A stretch of 64,000 nucleotides of DNA from Neocallimastix lanati (nom. inval.) (Eukaryota; Neocallimastigomycota; Neocallimastigomycetes; Neocallimastigales; Neocallimastigaceae). The position numbers were made by a program, and so were the translations under genes. A model generated the notes under the pieces. That model searched no databases. It saw only the letters and a program-made list of their open reading frames with translations, and had not been told where the DNA came from. This document shows, one piece after another, positions 50,096 through 59,891 of the stretch (within the stretch, counting starts at the first letter, position 1; each line of letters opens with the position of its first letter). The stretch is taken from assembly GCA_016946835.1 (NCBI GenBank), contig JACVTC010000273.1, positions 1 through 64,000 of the forward strand, given 5' to 3'.

Positions 50096-52255
50096 ATGTA
50101 TTTAAAGTTTAATTTATATACAGATGAAGAATTTGAAAAGGAAACGATCCTTATTAAAAATAAGAATGAATTAACGGATAATACAACATCATTTATTCTC
50201 AATCCTCAATTACCATGTAAACAATGTAAATCAATGATAGATTGTCCAGGACACACGGGAAGAATACCACTTTATTACAGAATTGTTCATCCTGTATTTG
50301 TAAACATATTATGTAAAGAAATAAGTCATATTTGTCCAATTTGTAAAAAATATGATCCTTTACTTTCCCCTAATAACCCCTGTTGCGTAAAACGTGTAGT
50401 TGCTACAACATTTTCATATCATAAAGTTAAATTGGAGGAAGTCACATCCAATAAATCCAAGTATTCCAAAAAATTTGAAAAAGAGTCAAAGAATATTTCA
50501 GAATATTCTTTCACTTTTGGTAGGGAAACATTATCAATCGAGCAAATGTACGAAGAAATTCGTTCTGCAAATTTTTCAAAAAATCCAGAGCTACAAAATC
50601 ATTTACTTAATGTGTTTATCAAAAATATTCCAGTTTTACCAATCAATATGAGACCATCTATTCTAGATTCTAGCAACACTACGATTCATAATAACGTAAC
50701 AACATTATATCAACGTGTATTAGATCTCAACTACCAATATCACAATGGAAATTTAATTAAGTCCGTATATATTGTACGTGCGTATAATTTATACAAGAAA
50801 ATTTTAGGTATTCGTAGTAAAAACGATTCGGTTGAGGATGCTAATAGAAATTATATTAAACAGATGTTATCAGGAAAAAATGGTATTTTCCGAAGTATGT
50901 GTTTAGCTAAGCGTCAAAATTTTTGTCTTCGAAGTGTTATCGTGCCAAATATTGATATCCCTTTAGATGTAGTATTAATTCCTAAAGTCTTTACTGATTC
51001 CTTAATTCCCTATGGGTATAAAACCAATGACTTTGTTATCATCAATAGACAACCTACACTTCAAACTACTTCAATCTTAGCCGTTCATTCTCGTCCAAGT
51101 AACTGTCGAACCATTCAGATCAATCCACTTATTGCTAATGTCTTTCAAGCGGATTTTGACGGTGACGAAATGAACATTTTTTGGTTACCGGGTGAAGAAG
51201 CTAAAGAAGAGTTGGCCAAAAAATTAAATATTGCAAATAATATCCGGTCATTTAAAAATGCTTCTATTATGATCAAATTTATACAAGATACTTTAACCGG
51301 AATTTATAATATGACACGTAATAAAGAAATTATTGATATTGATATTGTTAAAAGAATGCGCGATAAATTGGGCATTCCCGATAGTGATTGGAAAAAATTT
51401 TGTAAATACTACAAATCGCGTATGAATAGTACAGATATCCCATATGCTCACCTGTTATCTTTGTTACTTCCTAGAACGCTTACTTTACATGATCATGAAG
51501 GTAATCTGATCGTAGATAAAGGAATATTACTAGGTGTTATCAGTGATAAAAATCAAACTATTTTACTTAATGCTATTTCAAATTACGGTAATGAATTCTA
51601 TTTAAAATTTATGTGGGATGTTCAACGCATGGTTCATGTATATAATCTTACTCATGTTATCACTATTTCTATTGCTGATTGTATGGTAAATGATAAATTA
51701 AGAGAATCATATCTTCCCATAACGGATAGTATCTTAAATAAAATGGATCCTATACCTGTACTAAATCTTGACTCATTGATAGAAAATCAAAATAAATTTG
51801 AAAATTACAACGAGTTTAAGAATCAAGTTTTTCGAAAATATTGTGACCTTACAGAATTAGTGGAATCCATCAATAATAATTTAACTAATATCATTAACAG
51901 CGGATCTAAAGGAAATGTGGATAATGTTATTCAAATATTGATGTCGGTTGGAGTTCAAGCTATTTTACCAGTTTGTTATATTAAAAGTTCCTATTCCGAA
52001 GGATTAACAGCAAAAGAATTATTTATTCATTCAAAATCTGGTCGTGCAGGTATTATTTCTACTTCTCTTAATACATCATCTACCGGGTATTTACAAAGAG
52101 AACTTGTTAAAAGTATGGAAGATTTAGTAACCGATGAACAAGGAGTAGTTCATAACTACTCCAATGAGGAGATATATTATTACCCATTTAGTACTAATAA
52201 GCCAGACATTGATGAAACATTTTTAGAGCATGCATTTTCTATGGCTAGTCTTTAA
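50096..52255 (+). CDS. DNA-directed RNA polymerase largest subunit, N-terminal half (RPB1-N / A'-like)
   Basis: This 719-aa protein is the N-terminal part of RPB1. Residues about 41-55 give the clamp zinc site ending in CPGHTG. RQPTLQTTSI at about 318-327 and the active-site motif QADFDGDEMN at about 351-360, with the three Mg-binding Asp, are intact. The bridge-helix region GRAGIISTSL...STGYLQRELVKSMEDL lies at about 648-677, and the protein stops about 40 residues later. The trigger loop and remainder are in a separate gene at 4526-6028 (63971 in the next copy), with three genes of unrelated function and others between. The break lies at the place where archaeal A' and A'' are split. There is no sign of an intein at either end. 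Confidence 0.94.
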   Translation: MYLKFNLYTDEEFEKETILIKNKNELTDNTTSFILNPQLPCKQCKSMIDCPGHTGRIPLYYRIVHPVFVNILCKEISHICPICKKYDPLLSPNNPCCVKRVVATTFSYHKVKLEEVTSNKSKYSKKFEKESKNISEYSFTFGRETLSIEQMYEEIRSANFSKNPELQNHLLNVFIKNIPVLPINMRPSILDSSNTTIHNNVTTLYQRVLDLNYQYHNGNLIKSVYIVRAYNLYKKILGIRSKNDSVEDANRNYIKQMLSGKNGIFRSMCLAKRQNFCLRSVIVPNIDIPLDVVLIPKVFTDSLIPYGYKTNDFVIINRQPTLQTTSILAVHSRPSNCRTIQINPLIANVFQADFDGDEMNIFWLPGEEAKEELAKKLNIANNIRSFKNASIMIKFIQDTLTGIYNMTRNKEIIDIDIVKRMRDKLGIPDSDWKKFCKYYKSRMNSTDIPYAHLLSLLLPRTLTLHDHEGNLIVDKGILLGVISDKNQTILLNAISNYGNEFYLKFMWDVQRMVHVYNLTHVITISIADCMVNDKLRESYLPITDSILNKMDPIPVLNLDSLIENQNKFENYNEFKNQVFRKYCDLTELVESINNNLTNIINSGSKGNVDNVIQILMSVGVQAILPVCYIKSSYSEGLTAKELFIHSKSGRAGIISTSLNTSSTGYLQRELVKSMEDLVTDEQGVVHNYSNEEIYYYPFSTNKPDIDETFLEHAFSMASL

Positions 52256-52429
52256 ACTAAATATAATATATAGAGACCGTCAATATGATATTACAGATAT
52301 AAAAATAGGATATAATATAAAATATTTTGTTGATATCAAAAAAGGTGTAGTTTAAAGTTTTAAAAATATTTTAATTAAAAAAAAAAATTTTATTACTATT
52401 ACTCTATATTTGTTTTTATATTTTTTTAA

Positions 52430-52630
52430 AAAAACATTATATACATTTATGAAATAGTTAATTTTTTTAAGTATCTTTTTACTTTTTTTTTTTTTTTTTT
52501 TAAAAAAAATCATATACATATATAAATGGAATAAACAATTATTTTTTTAAGCAATTTTTTTACATTTTTTTTTTTTAAAAAAAAATCATATACATATATT
52601 AATGGAATAAACAATTATTTTTATTTTTAA
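52430..52630. repeat. 75-76 bp tandem repeat, about 2.5 copies
   Basis: Two close copies begin with ATCATATACATATAT at 52509 and 52585 and continue AATGGAATAAACAATTATTTTT. A degenerate third copy starts near 52433 (CATTATATACATTTATG). Each is followed by a long T run. It might be an iteron-like or 3'-end element. Confidence 0.7.
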
Positions 52631-52904
52631 TAATAAATAAATTATAGTAATTAATTTACTATTTACATAATTTAAAGTATTAAATATTAATATAAATATA
52701 AATATTATTATGTTTTAAATATAAAAATTATTGAAATGTTAAATAAAATTAAAAATTATTAATTAGAGTTTAAATTTATTATAATTTAATTTTCTTTTTT
52801 TTATTTATAAAATTAAAATGTCATAAAGAATTGCAATTGAATTTACACGTTTATACATGCTTTTAATTATTAATTTTATTTTTCATAGTTTTATACATGA
52901 ATAT

Positions 52905-52905
52905 G

Positions 52906-52950
<45 letters not shown>
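52905..52950. repeat. (ATT)n microsatellite
   Basis: A run of about fifteen ATT/TTA trinucleotides in non-coding DNA just beyond the 3' end of the 290-aa gene. Confidence 0.85.
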
Positions 52951-52951
<1 letters not shown>

Positions 52952-53025
52952 TTTTTTTCTTTTTAATTTTGTATATAATTTTAATTTCTATTTTATTTTA
53001 ATCTTTAAATTTTTTGTATTAGAAA

Positions 53026-53898
53026 TTATTCAGAATTAATATTCAATGTTATATAAGATTTTGAATTGTAGTAAAAAGTATTATAATGATCATTAATAAT
53101 TTTATTTATTTTATTGTAGATTACTACCGGATTATTTTCAATAATATCACTATTGCGTTTGTTAATTTCATTAATATCATATGGAATTCCGTATTCAGAG
53201 AGAAATTCTTTGATTTTACTAAAAATAGGTTTTTCCTTAATCAAAGCAATAGACTTGAACGTCATTTTAATGTAATACTCGGGTTGTAATTCTTCTCCAT
53301 ATCTACTGACTTCAACATAATGAGTTGCCATAAAATAACTGTTTTGCTTTTTATTTTTTTCGGTGGAGCAATATTGAATAACAAGTATTCCAGCACCAAA
53401 ATAACTTTTAAATTCATCGAAAAATAAAATATAAGAATGTAATGATTTGTCAACCATATCAACACTTAATGGCCATTTAGTAGACTTAGGTTCATTTTTT
53501 CTTATATCGTTGTTTTGACTGTCTTTTTGAAATATCCAATTATTACCTAGGGAAACAACAACTGCCGGATGTCCATATTTAAGAGTGGTAGCAACATTAC
53601 TGATATATTGATTTAATGGTAGTTTCCCTTCTGAACGAACATGAACTCCACAATACATATGTCCCGGAATTACTTTATTATTACAAGTGGTTTTATTTCT
53701 TTTTAATCCAATACAAGTATTATTCAAACTAAGTTTGGCCATTTCGTGAATTGATGATTGGATATCATCTTCCTTAGTTAAATTATTTAAAATATTATCT
53801 TTATTTATATTAAGATTATAATTATTATTGAAGACTTGGACAGATTTACTACATAATATTTCGATCACTTCGTTGTAATAATTTGTTAAATTTTCCAT
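53026..53898 (-). CDS. Unknown 290-aa protein with short CCCH-type zinc motif
   Basis: Residues about 61-85 contain C-x8-C-x9-C-x2-H (from CIGLKRNKTTC to YCGVHV), a small zinc-binding pattern often seen in NCLDV proteins, of unknown function. The remaining part is a mixed alpha/beta sequence (AVVVSLGNNWIF, YFGAGILVIQYC, YFMATHYVEVSRYG) without a recognised fold, and there is no signal peptide or membrane segment. It is convergent with RPB1-N and divergent from the helicase gene. Its intracellular character and placement in the core block suggest a role in transcription or replication. Confidence 0.7.
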   Translation of the reverse strand: MENLTNYYNEVIEILCSKSVQVFNNNYNLNINKDNILNNLTKEDDIQSSIHEMAKLSLNNTCIGLKRNKTTCNNKVIPGHMYCGVHVRSEGKLPLNQYISNVATTLKYGHPAVVVSLGNNWIFQKDSQNNDIRKNEPKSTKWPLSVDMVDKSLHSYILFFDEFKSYFGAGILVIQYCSTEKNKKQNSYFMATHYVEVSRYGEELQPEYYIKMTFKSIALIKEKPIFSKIKEFLSEYGIPYDINEINKRNSDIIENNPVVIYNKINKIINDHYNTFYYNSKSYITLNINSE

Positions 53899-54731
53899 TA
53901 TTACAAATTTAAATAGAATAATATAAACCTTATTAAAAGTAAAAAATAAAATTTAAAATTAAATTATATTAAATTTATAAAAATAATAATGTAAGTAATT
54001 CTAAAAGTATTTATTTAACTTCTTTTATAAATGACATTTATCATTTGAAAGAGTTTTCTCATATAAATTAAATAAAATTTTTAAAGTTTAAAGTAGATCT
54101 AAAAAAAATAAAATTTTTAAAATTTAATCTTGATCTAAAATTTAAAATTTTATACCTTTTAATTTATTTTTTGGGATGGTTGAATTTTAAATATTAGTAA
54201 ATTTATATTATATATATATATTTTTTTATAGTTGGACAGATAATGTAATAATTTATCAATTTTCAATAGCATATATTATTCATTCATATACCAATAAAAT
54301 TAAAAGAAAAAATTTTAATAAATTAAATATATTATTAGTACATTGAAAATATATTTATAAAATGATTTAAAAAGTATAATATTTAATACATTTATAAACA
54401 AATATTAAGGTTTATATTTTATAAATTTATTAAAAAAAAAAAAAATATAAAAGTTAAAAGAGTAATACATTTTTTGATATATTACATAAAAATTAGTATA
54501 ATTTTAATTTTGAATAAAGTATTATTGATGTAGTAAATAAATTATTATTTTACAATTATTTAATTTAATTTGTTAAGTAGTTTAATTACTTTATTATTAA
54601 TTATATTTATTTTACATTATATAAATATATATTAATTTTTCCTTTTTGTTTTATTTTTTTTTTTCTCTTTAATTTATTTACAAAAATAATAGAGTTAAAT
54701 AAATTTGTATTGAGGATAGATAGAACTATAA
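53899..54731. other. Intergenic between divergent genes, no gene seen
   Basis: The spacer should contain promoters for the 290-aa gene (minus) and the SF2 helicase gene (plus). It is AT-rich, with a repeated AAATTTTTAAA(A/G)TTTAA segment near 54075-54125. No other feature is seen. Confidence 0.5.
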
Positions 54732-57700
54732 ATGACATATCCGGATATTAATAACTTACATAGTTTAAGAGAATTTACGGAGATTTATACGAATAATCCG
54801 TTGATAGAAGAAAATGTACATATGAAAAGATACCAAATATTACCCGTAAGGTATATGTCACCGGAAAATGAAGTGGTCAACCGATTTCTAATTTATCATT
54901 CACCAGGAACTGGGAAATCATTCACCGCATTATGGATTGCATTAAAATTCATAAATGTTTATAAGAAACCTTGTATTATTCTTGTAAAAGGTAAGGAAGC
55001 TATTACGGAATTTACCAAACGTGTAAAGACTTGGTATGATTATACTTTTGAATATTATCCACACTTACCGAACGTTAAAGATTATAAAGAATTTATCAAA
55101 AAGTATATTGAATTTCGCACTTATATAACTTTCTGTAACGATATCCAAAACATTAATGATAGTAACACTGACACCGATGGTAATGACAACAAAAGTGATC
55201 ACCAACAGACAACATCTAATTCTTTTTCTTTTTATGATGAAAGATTAATTATTATTGATGAAGTTCATCATTTTCGTAACCCTACCAAAAAAAAGTTTAT
55301 CTATAACAATTTAAGTTCACTTTTAAATCATATTAATAAAGGTCGAATTATATTTATGTCTGCAACTCCGATTTTTGATAATGCAAATGAAATAACAGAT
55401 CTGGTTAAATTAATTAAACCAAATTTGAATTCCACTTCATTTTTAACCCCTGAAAAACTGAAAGAAGAAATGCTTGGTCACCTGTCTTATTATGGATTAA
55501 ATCCACCAAACACGACCGTGAATTATATGGGGTCATATATACCAGGTATTGAACGTTACAAAATAGTAAAAGTACCTATGCAAGGGGTTCAACTTCAAAA
55601 TTATCGAAATATCCTAAAGGAACCTCAAGAGAAGAATAATATGGGAATCAATTATGTGAAAGCAACACTTGGTGTTCTTCATTTACAAATTGATGATAAT
55701 TTAACACAAGATACTAATAAAGGATCAAAAGCAAAAGGTAAATCGAATGATACCAAAAAGGGATCAAAAGCAAAAGGTAAATCGAATGATGCAAAAAAAA
55801 GATCAAAATCCAAAGTTAAATCGGATTTATCAGAATACCAATTTAGTAATGATAAGATTATTCATAGTAACCCTCTTTTACAAGATATTATAATGCAACA
55901 ATCCAAGGATATTAAAAATTATTGTTGTAAATTGTATCATTGTCTTAACGAAATAAATAAAAAGGAAAATCCAGACGGACCTGTATTTATCTATTGCAGT
56001 ATCATTGAGCAAGTTGGTATTTATTACTTTTCCGCGATACTTTGTGCTATGGGCTATCATTATGTATATAATAAAATATCATCTAATAGCCGTCATAATG
56101 ATGAGACATCAAATTTTTCCAATTTAGAAAGTAAAGTGGATAGGAAAGGCAAAGGGATCGATCGTTTTCTTCCTCATCATTTTTCTTCTTTTCATGATGG
56201 TGATGTTGATGATGATAACGAATTCGCTGAACTAAAGGAAATTCGAAAAGAAAGAGAGGATAAATTTTGGAATTTTACATTTATTACTGGAGATAAAAAG
56301 CTCTGTCCAAATATGATGGAACGTTTAGATATATTTAATGATTCAAGTAATCAAAATGGATCAAAGATAAAGGTTCTTCTAGGAAGTGACATAGTATCGG
56401 AAAGTGTTGATATTATGAATGTCCGACAATTACACGTATTAACACCGCATTGGAATTATGAGAAAATAAATCAAATTATTGGCCGTATTCGACGCGTTGG
56501 TTCACATGATTCTCTTCCTGAAAATCAACGATTCGTCAATGTTTATTTGTACATGGCATGTGATGACGAAATAGAGTGTTCCGATTCATATCAGTATAGT
56601 GTGGACTATCGCAAGTATATTTTATGTGAAAATAAATATAAAGATGCGTTAAAATTTAATCAAGCATTAAAAAATGCTTCTATAGAATTTTTGATTCATG
56701 CTCCTTTTAACTTAAATGATTCTCAAAACAGTAACGGTCTCTCTACTAAAGAACAGAATAAACCTTTAGATATTGAATCAAGCCTGAGTGAAAGTAGAGC
56801 AATGACCAATACTAGTATAGCTATAGATGCTAATATTCATGGAGAGACTTCTACATTCGAAGATATTAATGGAAATGGGATAATTGGCAATACAAGTATC
56901 GTTCCATATTTACATTATTCTTCAGTATACTTAGATAAACTTTTACCATTATGTATGATCGAAATAAATAAAAAGTTAAGACCATTCTTTTCAGAGAACC
57001 ATTGTATTAGAATTATGGATCTTATGGATAGAATTCCTGTCATTAATCTATTCGTTTTACCAAAATTAATAGAATATATAAATAGTAATAATATTGTGAT
57101 AGCTGGTGGTATTTTAAGATATTCTGACGGAATGATTTATCGTAAAATTATATCCAATTATCGTTTAAATTATAGGAATGCTTATTTTGGAAAATTACTT
57201 CGCCAAAATCTTCCATTTTATAATAATAATAGAAGTAGGCAAATGAACGAACATTCATCCTACTTTATTCACGCAAAGGTTGATATTAAAAGCGAAGAAA
57301 TAGTGTCTTTAAACAATAAATTACAAAATGCTGATATGACCAGAGAAGCATATAATCAACTTATTAAATATTCTCATACTGAAAAATTGTTTATATTAAG
57401 ATATGCTCTACGTCAAAATTTATTCAATATCACTAAATTATTTTATCCTTATTGGAAAAAAATCGATAATTTCGTTTATATATCGTATTTTTCAACCATT
57501 AAAACTACATCTTATGCTAGTAATAAAAAAAAGTCAGAGAAGGATTTTAGTACTAATATTATTTATGCAGATTTTAATCTTCGAGAATGGAGGTTGGTAA
57601 ATGATGAGCCTAATTCAGAGGATATTTCAAAACAAATGGATAATCATTATAGAATTGAAGAACGAAATCGAATAAAAGATCGTTATAAATACGTCTATAT

Positions 57701-58376
57701 ATTATGTAATGATTTAACTTTAAGATATTGTGACTTGAAAAAAAATTTAAATTTTAATTTTAAAGAAGAGGAACCTTCTACTTCAAATAGTTCTACTTCA
57801 AATGGTTCTACTTCAAAATGTTCTACTTCAGAATGTTCCACTACAAAATGTTCTACTACAGAATGTTCTACTTCAAAATGTACTACTTCAAAATGTTCAT
57901 CATCAAAATGTTCTACTTCAGAATGCTCTACTTCAGAATGCTCTACTTCAGAATGTTCTACTTCAGATTCGGATTCTATTAATTATCGTGAAATTAATCG
58001 TGGTTGTAATATTGAAACTTTTTATATAAAGGAAGAACTTTTTGAAAAGCTCATCTATTCAATATGTTATGACGATATGGAAAAAAAATTGTCATCTATT
58101 CGTATTCCAAACTATAAAGTAATTTCTGAAAAAGATATGGAAAATTTTTATAAAGAAGAAAACAATAAAGATAAATATAAAGAAATTAAAAAACATATTT
58201 TAAGCGTTGTCACTCAAAACGATATTCCTAAATATTGTAAAGAAAGACCACATCAAGCTTTTTTGTTGCATGAATTATTGTCATTATTTTCAAAAAAAAT
58301 TAAAGATAGTAGAAATGAAATGATAGAATTATGGGAAAAATATTTATTTGATTATGATCTTATTATTATTTTATAA
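54732..58376 (+). CDS. D6/D11-type SF2 helicase (viral early transcription factor / NPH-I-like ATPase)
   Basis: This 1214-aa protein has a DEAH-type SF2 ATPase core. Motif I is HSPGTGKSFTALW at about 56-68, motif II IIIDEVHHF near 173-181, motif III MSATPI near 208-213, and motif VI IIGRIRRVGS near 582-591. The DEVHH box and RIRRVGS form are typical of the poxvirus D6/D11 and asfarvirus D1133L/Q706L group, which act in early promoter opening or transcript termination. Between motifs III and VI lies an insertion with KGSKAKGKSND repeats near 330-370. A long C-terminal part is unrecognised and contains a CSTS(K/E) pentad array at about 1015-1078. Length is closest to the larger asfarvirus-type member. 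It works with the element's own RNA polymerase (inference). Confidence 0.9.
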   Translation: MTYPDINNLHSLREFTEIYTNNPLIEENVHMKRYQILPVRYMSPENEVVNRFLIYHSPGTGKSFTALWIALKFINVYKKPCIILVKGKEAITEFTKRVKTWYDYTFEYYPHLPNVKDYKEFIKKYIEFRTYITFCNDIQNINDSNTDTDGNDNKSDHQQTTSNSFSFYDERLIIIDEVHHFRNPTKKKFIYNNLSSLLNHINKGRIIFMSATPIFDNANEITDLVKLIKPNLNSTSFLTPEKLKEEMLGHLSYYGLNPPNTTVNYMGSYIPGIERYKIVKVPMQGVQLQNYRNILKEPQEKNNMGINYVKATLGVLHLQIDDNLTQDTNKGSKAKGKSNDTKKGSKAKGKSNDAKKRSKSKVKSDLSEYQFSNDKIIHSNPLLQDIIMQQSKDIKNYCCKLYHCLNEINKKENPDGPVFIYCSIIEQVGIYYFSAILCAMGYHYVYNKISSNSRHNDETSNFSNLESKVDRKGKGIDRFLPHHFSSFHDGDVDDDNEFAELKEIRKEREDKFWNFTFITGDKKLCPNMMERLDIFNDSSNQNGSKIKVLLGSDIVSESVDIMNVRQLHVLTPHWNYEKINQIIGRIRRVGSHDSLPENQRFVNVYLYMACDDEIECSDSYQYSVDYRKYILCENKYKDALKFNQALKNASIEFLIHAPFNLNDSQNSNGLSTKEQNKPLDIESSLSESRAMTNTSIAIDANIHGETSTFEDINGNGIIGNTSIVPYLHYSSVYLDKLLPLCMIEINKKLRPFFSENHCIRIMDLMDRIPVINLFVLPKLIEYINSNNIVIAGGILRYSDGMIYRKIISNYRLNYRNAYFGKLLRQNLPFYNNNRSRQMNEHSSYFIHAKVDIKSEEIVSLNNKLQNADMTREAYNQLIKYSHTEKLFILRYALRQNLFNITKLFYPYWKKIDNFVYISYFSTIKTTSYASNKKKSEKDFSTNIIYADFNLREWRLVNDEPNSEDISKQMDNHYRIEERNRIKDRYKYVYILCNDLTLRYCDLKKNLNFNFKEEEPSTSNSSTSNGSTSKCSTSECSTTKCSTTECSTSKCTTSKCSSSKCSTSECSTSECSTSECSTSDSDSINYREINRGCNIETFYIKEELFEKLIYSICYDDMEKKLSSIRIPNYKVISEKDMENFYKEENNKDKYKEIKKHILSVVTQNDIPKYCKERPHQAFLLHELLSLFSKKIKDSRNEMIELWEKYLFDYDLIIIL
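57775..57966 (+). repeat. 15-bp tandem repeat encoding CSTS(K/E) units in helicase gene
   Basis: About thirteen imperfect copies of a 15-base unit (TGTTCTACTTCAGAA-like) encode Cys-Ser-Thr-Ser/Thr-Lys/Glu. The first copies have Asn or Gly in place of Cys. The array lies near the C-terminus and keeps frame. Confidence 0.9.
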
Positions 58377-59039
58377 ATGAATAAACCTTTAATTATTTTT
58401 AGTATAGTTAATATATATATATTGTTAATAAATTTTATATATAAATTAAAATAATAATATTTAAATAATTGCAAAAATAAAAAAATATTTTAAATTAAAA
58501 TTTTATATATAGGTATATGAATAAATAGTATATTAAAATTAAACATTAAATATTAATTATATAAGAAATAATTATTATATTTGAAAAATTAAATGTACAT
58601 ATTTTATATTATATATAGTATTTTTTTAAAAATAAAAATTAATTGATAATTTTATATTCCTTTTTACTTTTTTTTTTTTTTTAAAAAATTAAATATATTT
58701 ATCTGTACATTGAAAAATATATATATATTTTTTTAAAAAAATTAATATCCAAATATATTTAATGTAATTATTATTATATATCGTTATTCATTACATGTTT
58801 AAATATAATTTTATATATAAATATATATATAATATTATTTAATTAAATAATTATATTATATTATTTTATATTATATTATATTTTATTGCTATACTACATT
58901 ATTATTAAATAAATTTATATTATTATTATTAATAATTTAAATTATGTTATTACTAAAGTATATTTCAATGAAATTATAACATTAAAATTGTCAAATTTTT
59001 ACTATAAACATATAAATATATATATATATACATATATAT
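58377..59039. other. Intergenic between convergent genes, no gene seen
   Basis: An AT-rich spacer between the 3' ends of the helicase gene (plus) and the 283-aa gene (minus), with many TA palindromes. No gene is seen. Confidence 0.55.
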
Positions 59040-59891
59040 TTATATTCTTTTAGTACTACAATGAATTGAATTTGGTATAAAGTTTATATCTACAAAGTAA
59101 GCTTTACATGTAAAATTGACCATTGGTATATTATTAACAATACGTTCATTAATAATAATATAATTTACCTTTATCAATGGATAAATATTTCCATTAATAT
59201 AACAAAACGTGTCTCTAGAAAGAAGATCTGCCATCTCATCCAAATAATCATCTCCACAATAAACATTAGTACCAATCTTTTTTTTGCCTTTAAATGAATC
59301 TTTAAAGTAGCGAATATTAATATATTCGGTATTATTATTTCCTTTATTTATAATACCAGTAAAGATCCAATTTTGATTAAATGTTACATTATTCTTTTTT
59401 AACATGTAATAAATAGGAGAAGATTCATCGATATGTCTAATATAATCCGAAATTAGCATTTGCATACGAGAATCGATAAATCGAAGTCGTTCAATAAATT
59501 TTTTCATTGGTTCAGTTTCGTTTTCGGAAATTCGATGAATAAAATTATCTTGTACAAAATTGTTTTTATTAAGATGGTAATGAGACATTGGAATAGATAA
59601 AGAGGGTAAATCAGTTAACGTAATACCAGAACTAATTTTTAAAGGTCCTAAAATTACATTATTGGTATTATTGAAACATTTGATAACAAATCGAAACATA
59701 CTATTATTTTTAGGTAAAGGTACAACTTCCTTAAAATTTATAGTAGATATCATTCTTTGAAATATCATATCTGTACTGCATGATGATGATAAGATACGAT
59801 TATAATAATCCATTCTTGAAGTACTAGATTTATTAGAAGAGTTTATCGACTTGACAAGTTGTTCCGAACTTTTAAAATTCTTTTTTTGCAT
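59040..59891 (-). CDS. Unknown 283-aa protein, possibly ssDNA-binding (complete copy)
   Basis: I do not firmly recognise it. The N-terminus is Ser/Asn/Lys-rich. The rest looks like mixed beta sequence with segments FRFVIKCFNNTN, VILGPLKISSG, NWIFTGIINKG and, near the end, VNFTCKAYFVDINF. There is no signal peptide or membrane segment. Size, soluble beta-rich character and location among replication genes would fit an NCLDV single-stranded-DNA-binding protein of the poxvirus I3 type, but the acidic tail usual for many such proteins is absent, so this is only a suggestion. The 5' half of this gene recurs at 1-446 through the unit overlap. Confidence 0.7.
   Translation of the reverse strand: MQKKNFKSSEQLVKSINSSNKSSTSRMDYYNRILSSSCSTDMIFQRMISTINFKEVVPLPKNNSMFRFVIKCFNNTNNVILGPLKISSGITLTDLPSLSIPMSHYHLNKNNFVQDNFIHRISENETEPMKKFIERLRFIDSRMQMLISDYIRHIDESSPIYYMLKKNNVTFNQNWIFTGIINKGNNNTEYINIRYFKDSFKGKKKIGTNVYCGDDYLDEMADLLSRDTFCYINGNIYPLIKVNYIIINERIVNNIPMVNFTCKAYFVDINFIPNSIHCSTKRI

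Larger units (their letters stand above)
52256..53025. other. Intergenic between convergent genes, with tandem repeats
   Basis: The spacer holds about three imperfect copies of a 75-76-base unit (see separate entry) and an ATT microsatellite at about 52905-52950. No gene is seen. Confidence 0.6.

Noticed and set aside
50096-52255. Intein or frameshift explaining the RPB1 split
   Set aside because: Neither half has intein splice-junction residues or extra domains at the break, and the halves lie far apart with unrelated genes between them.
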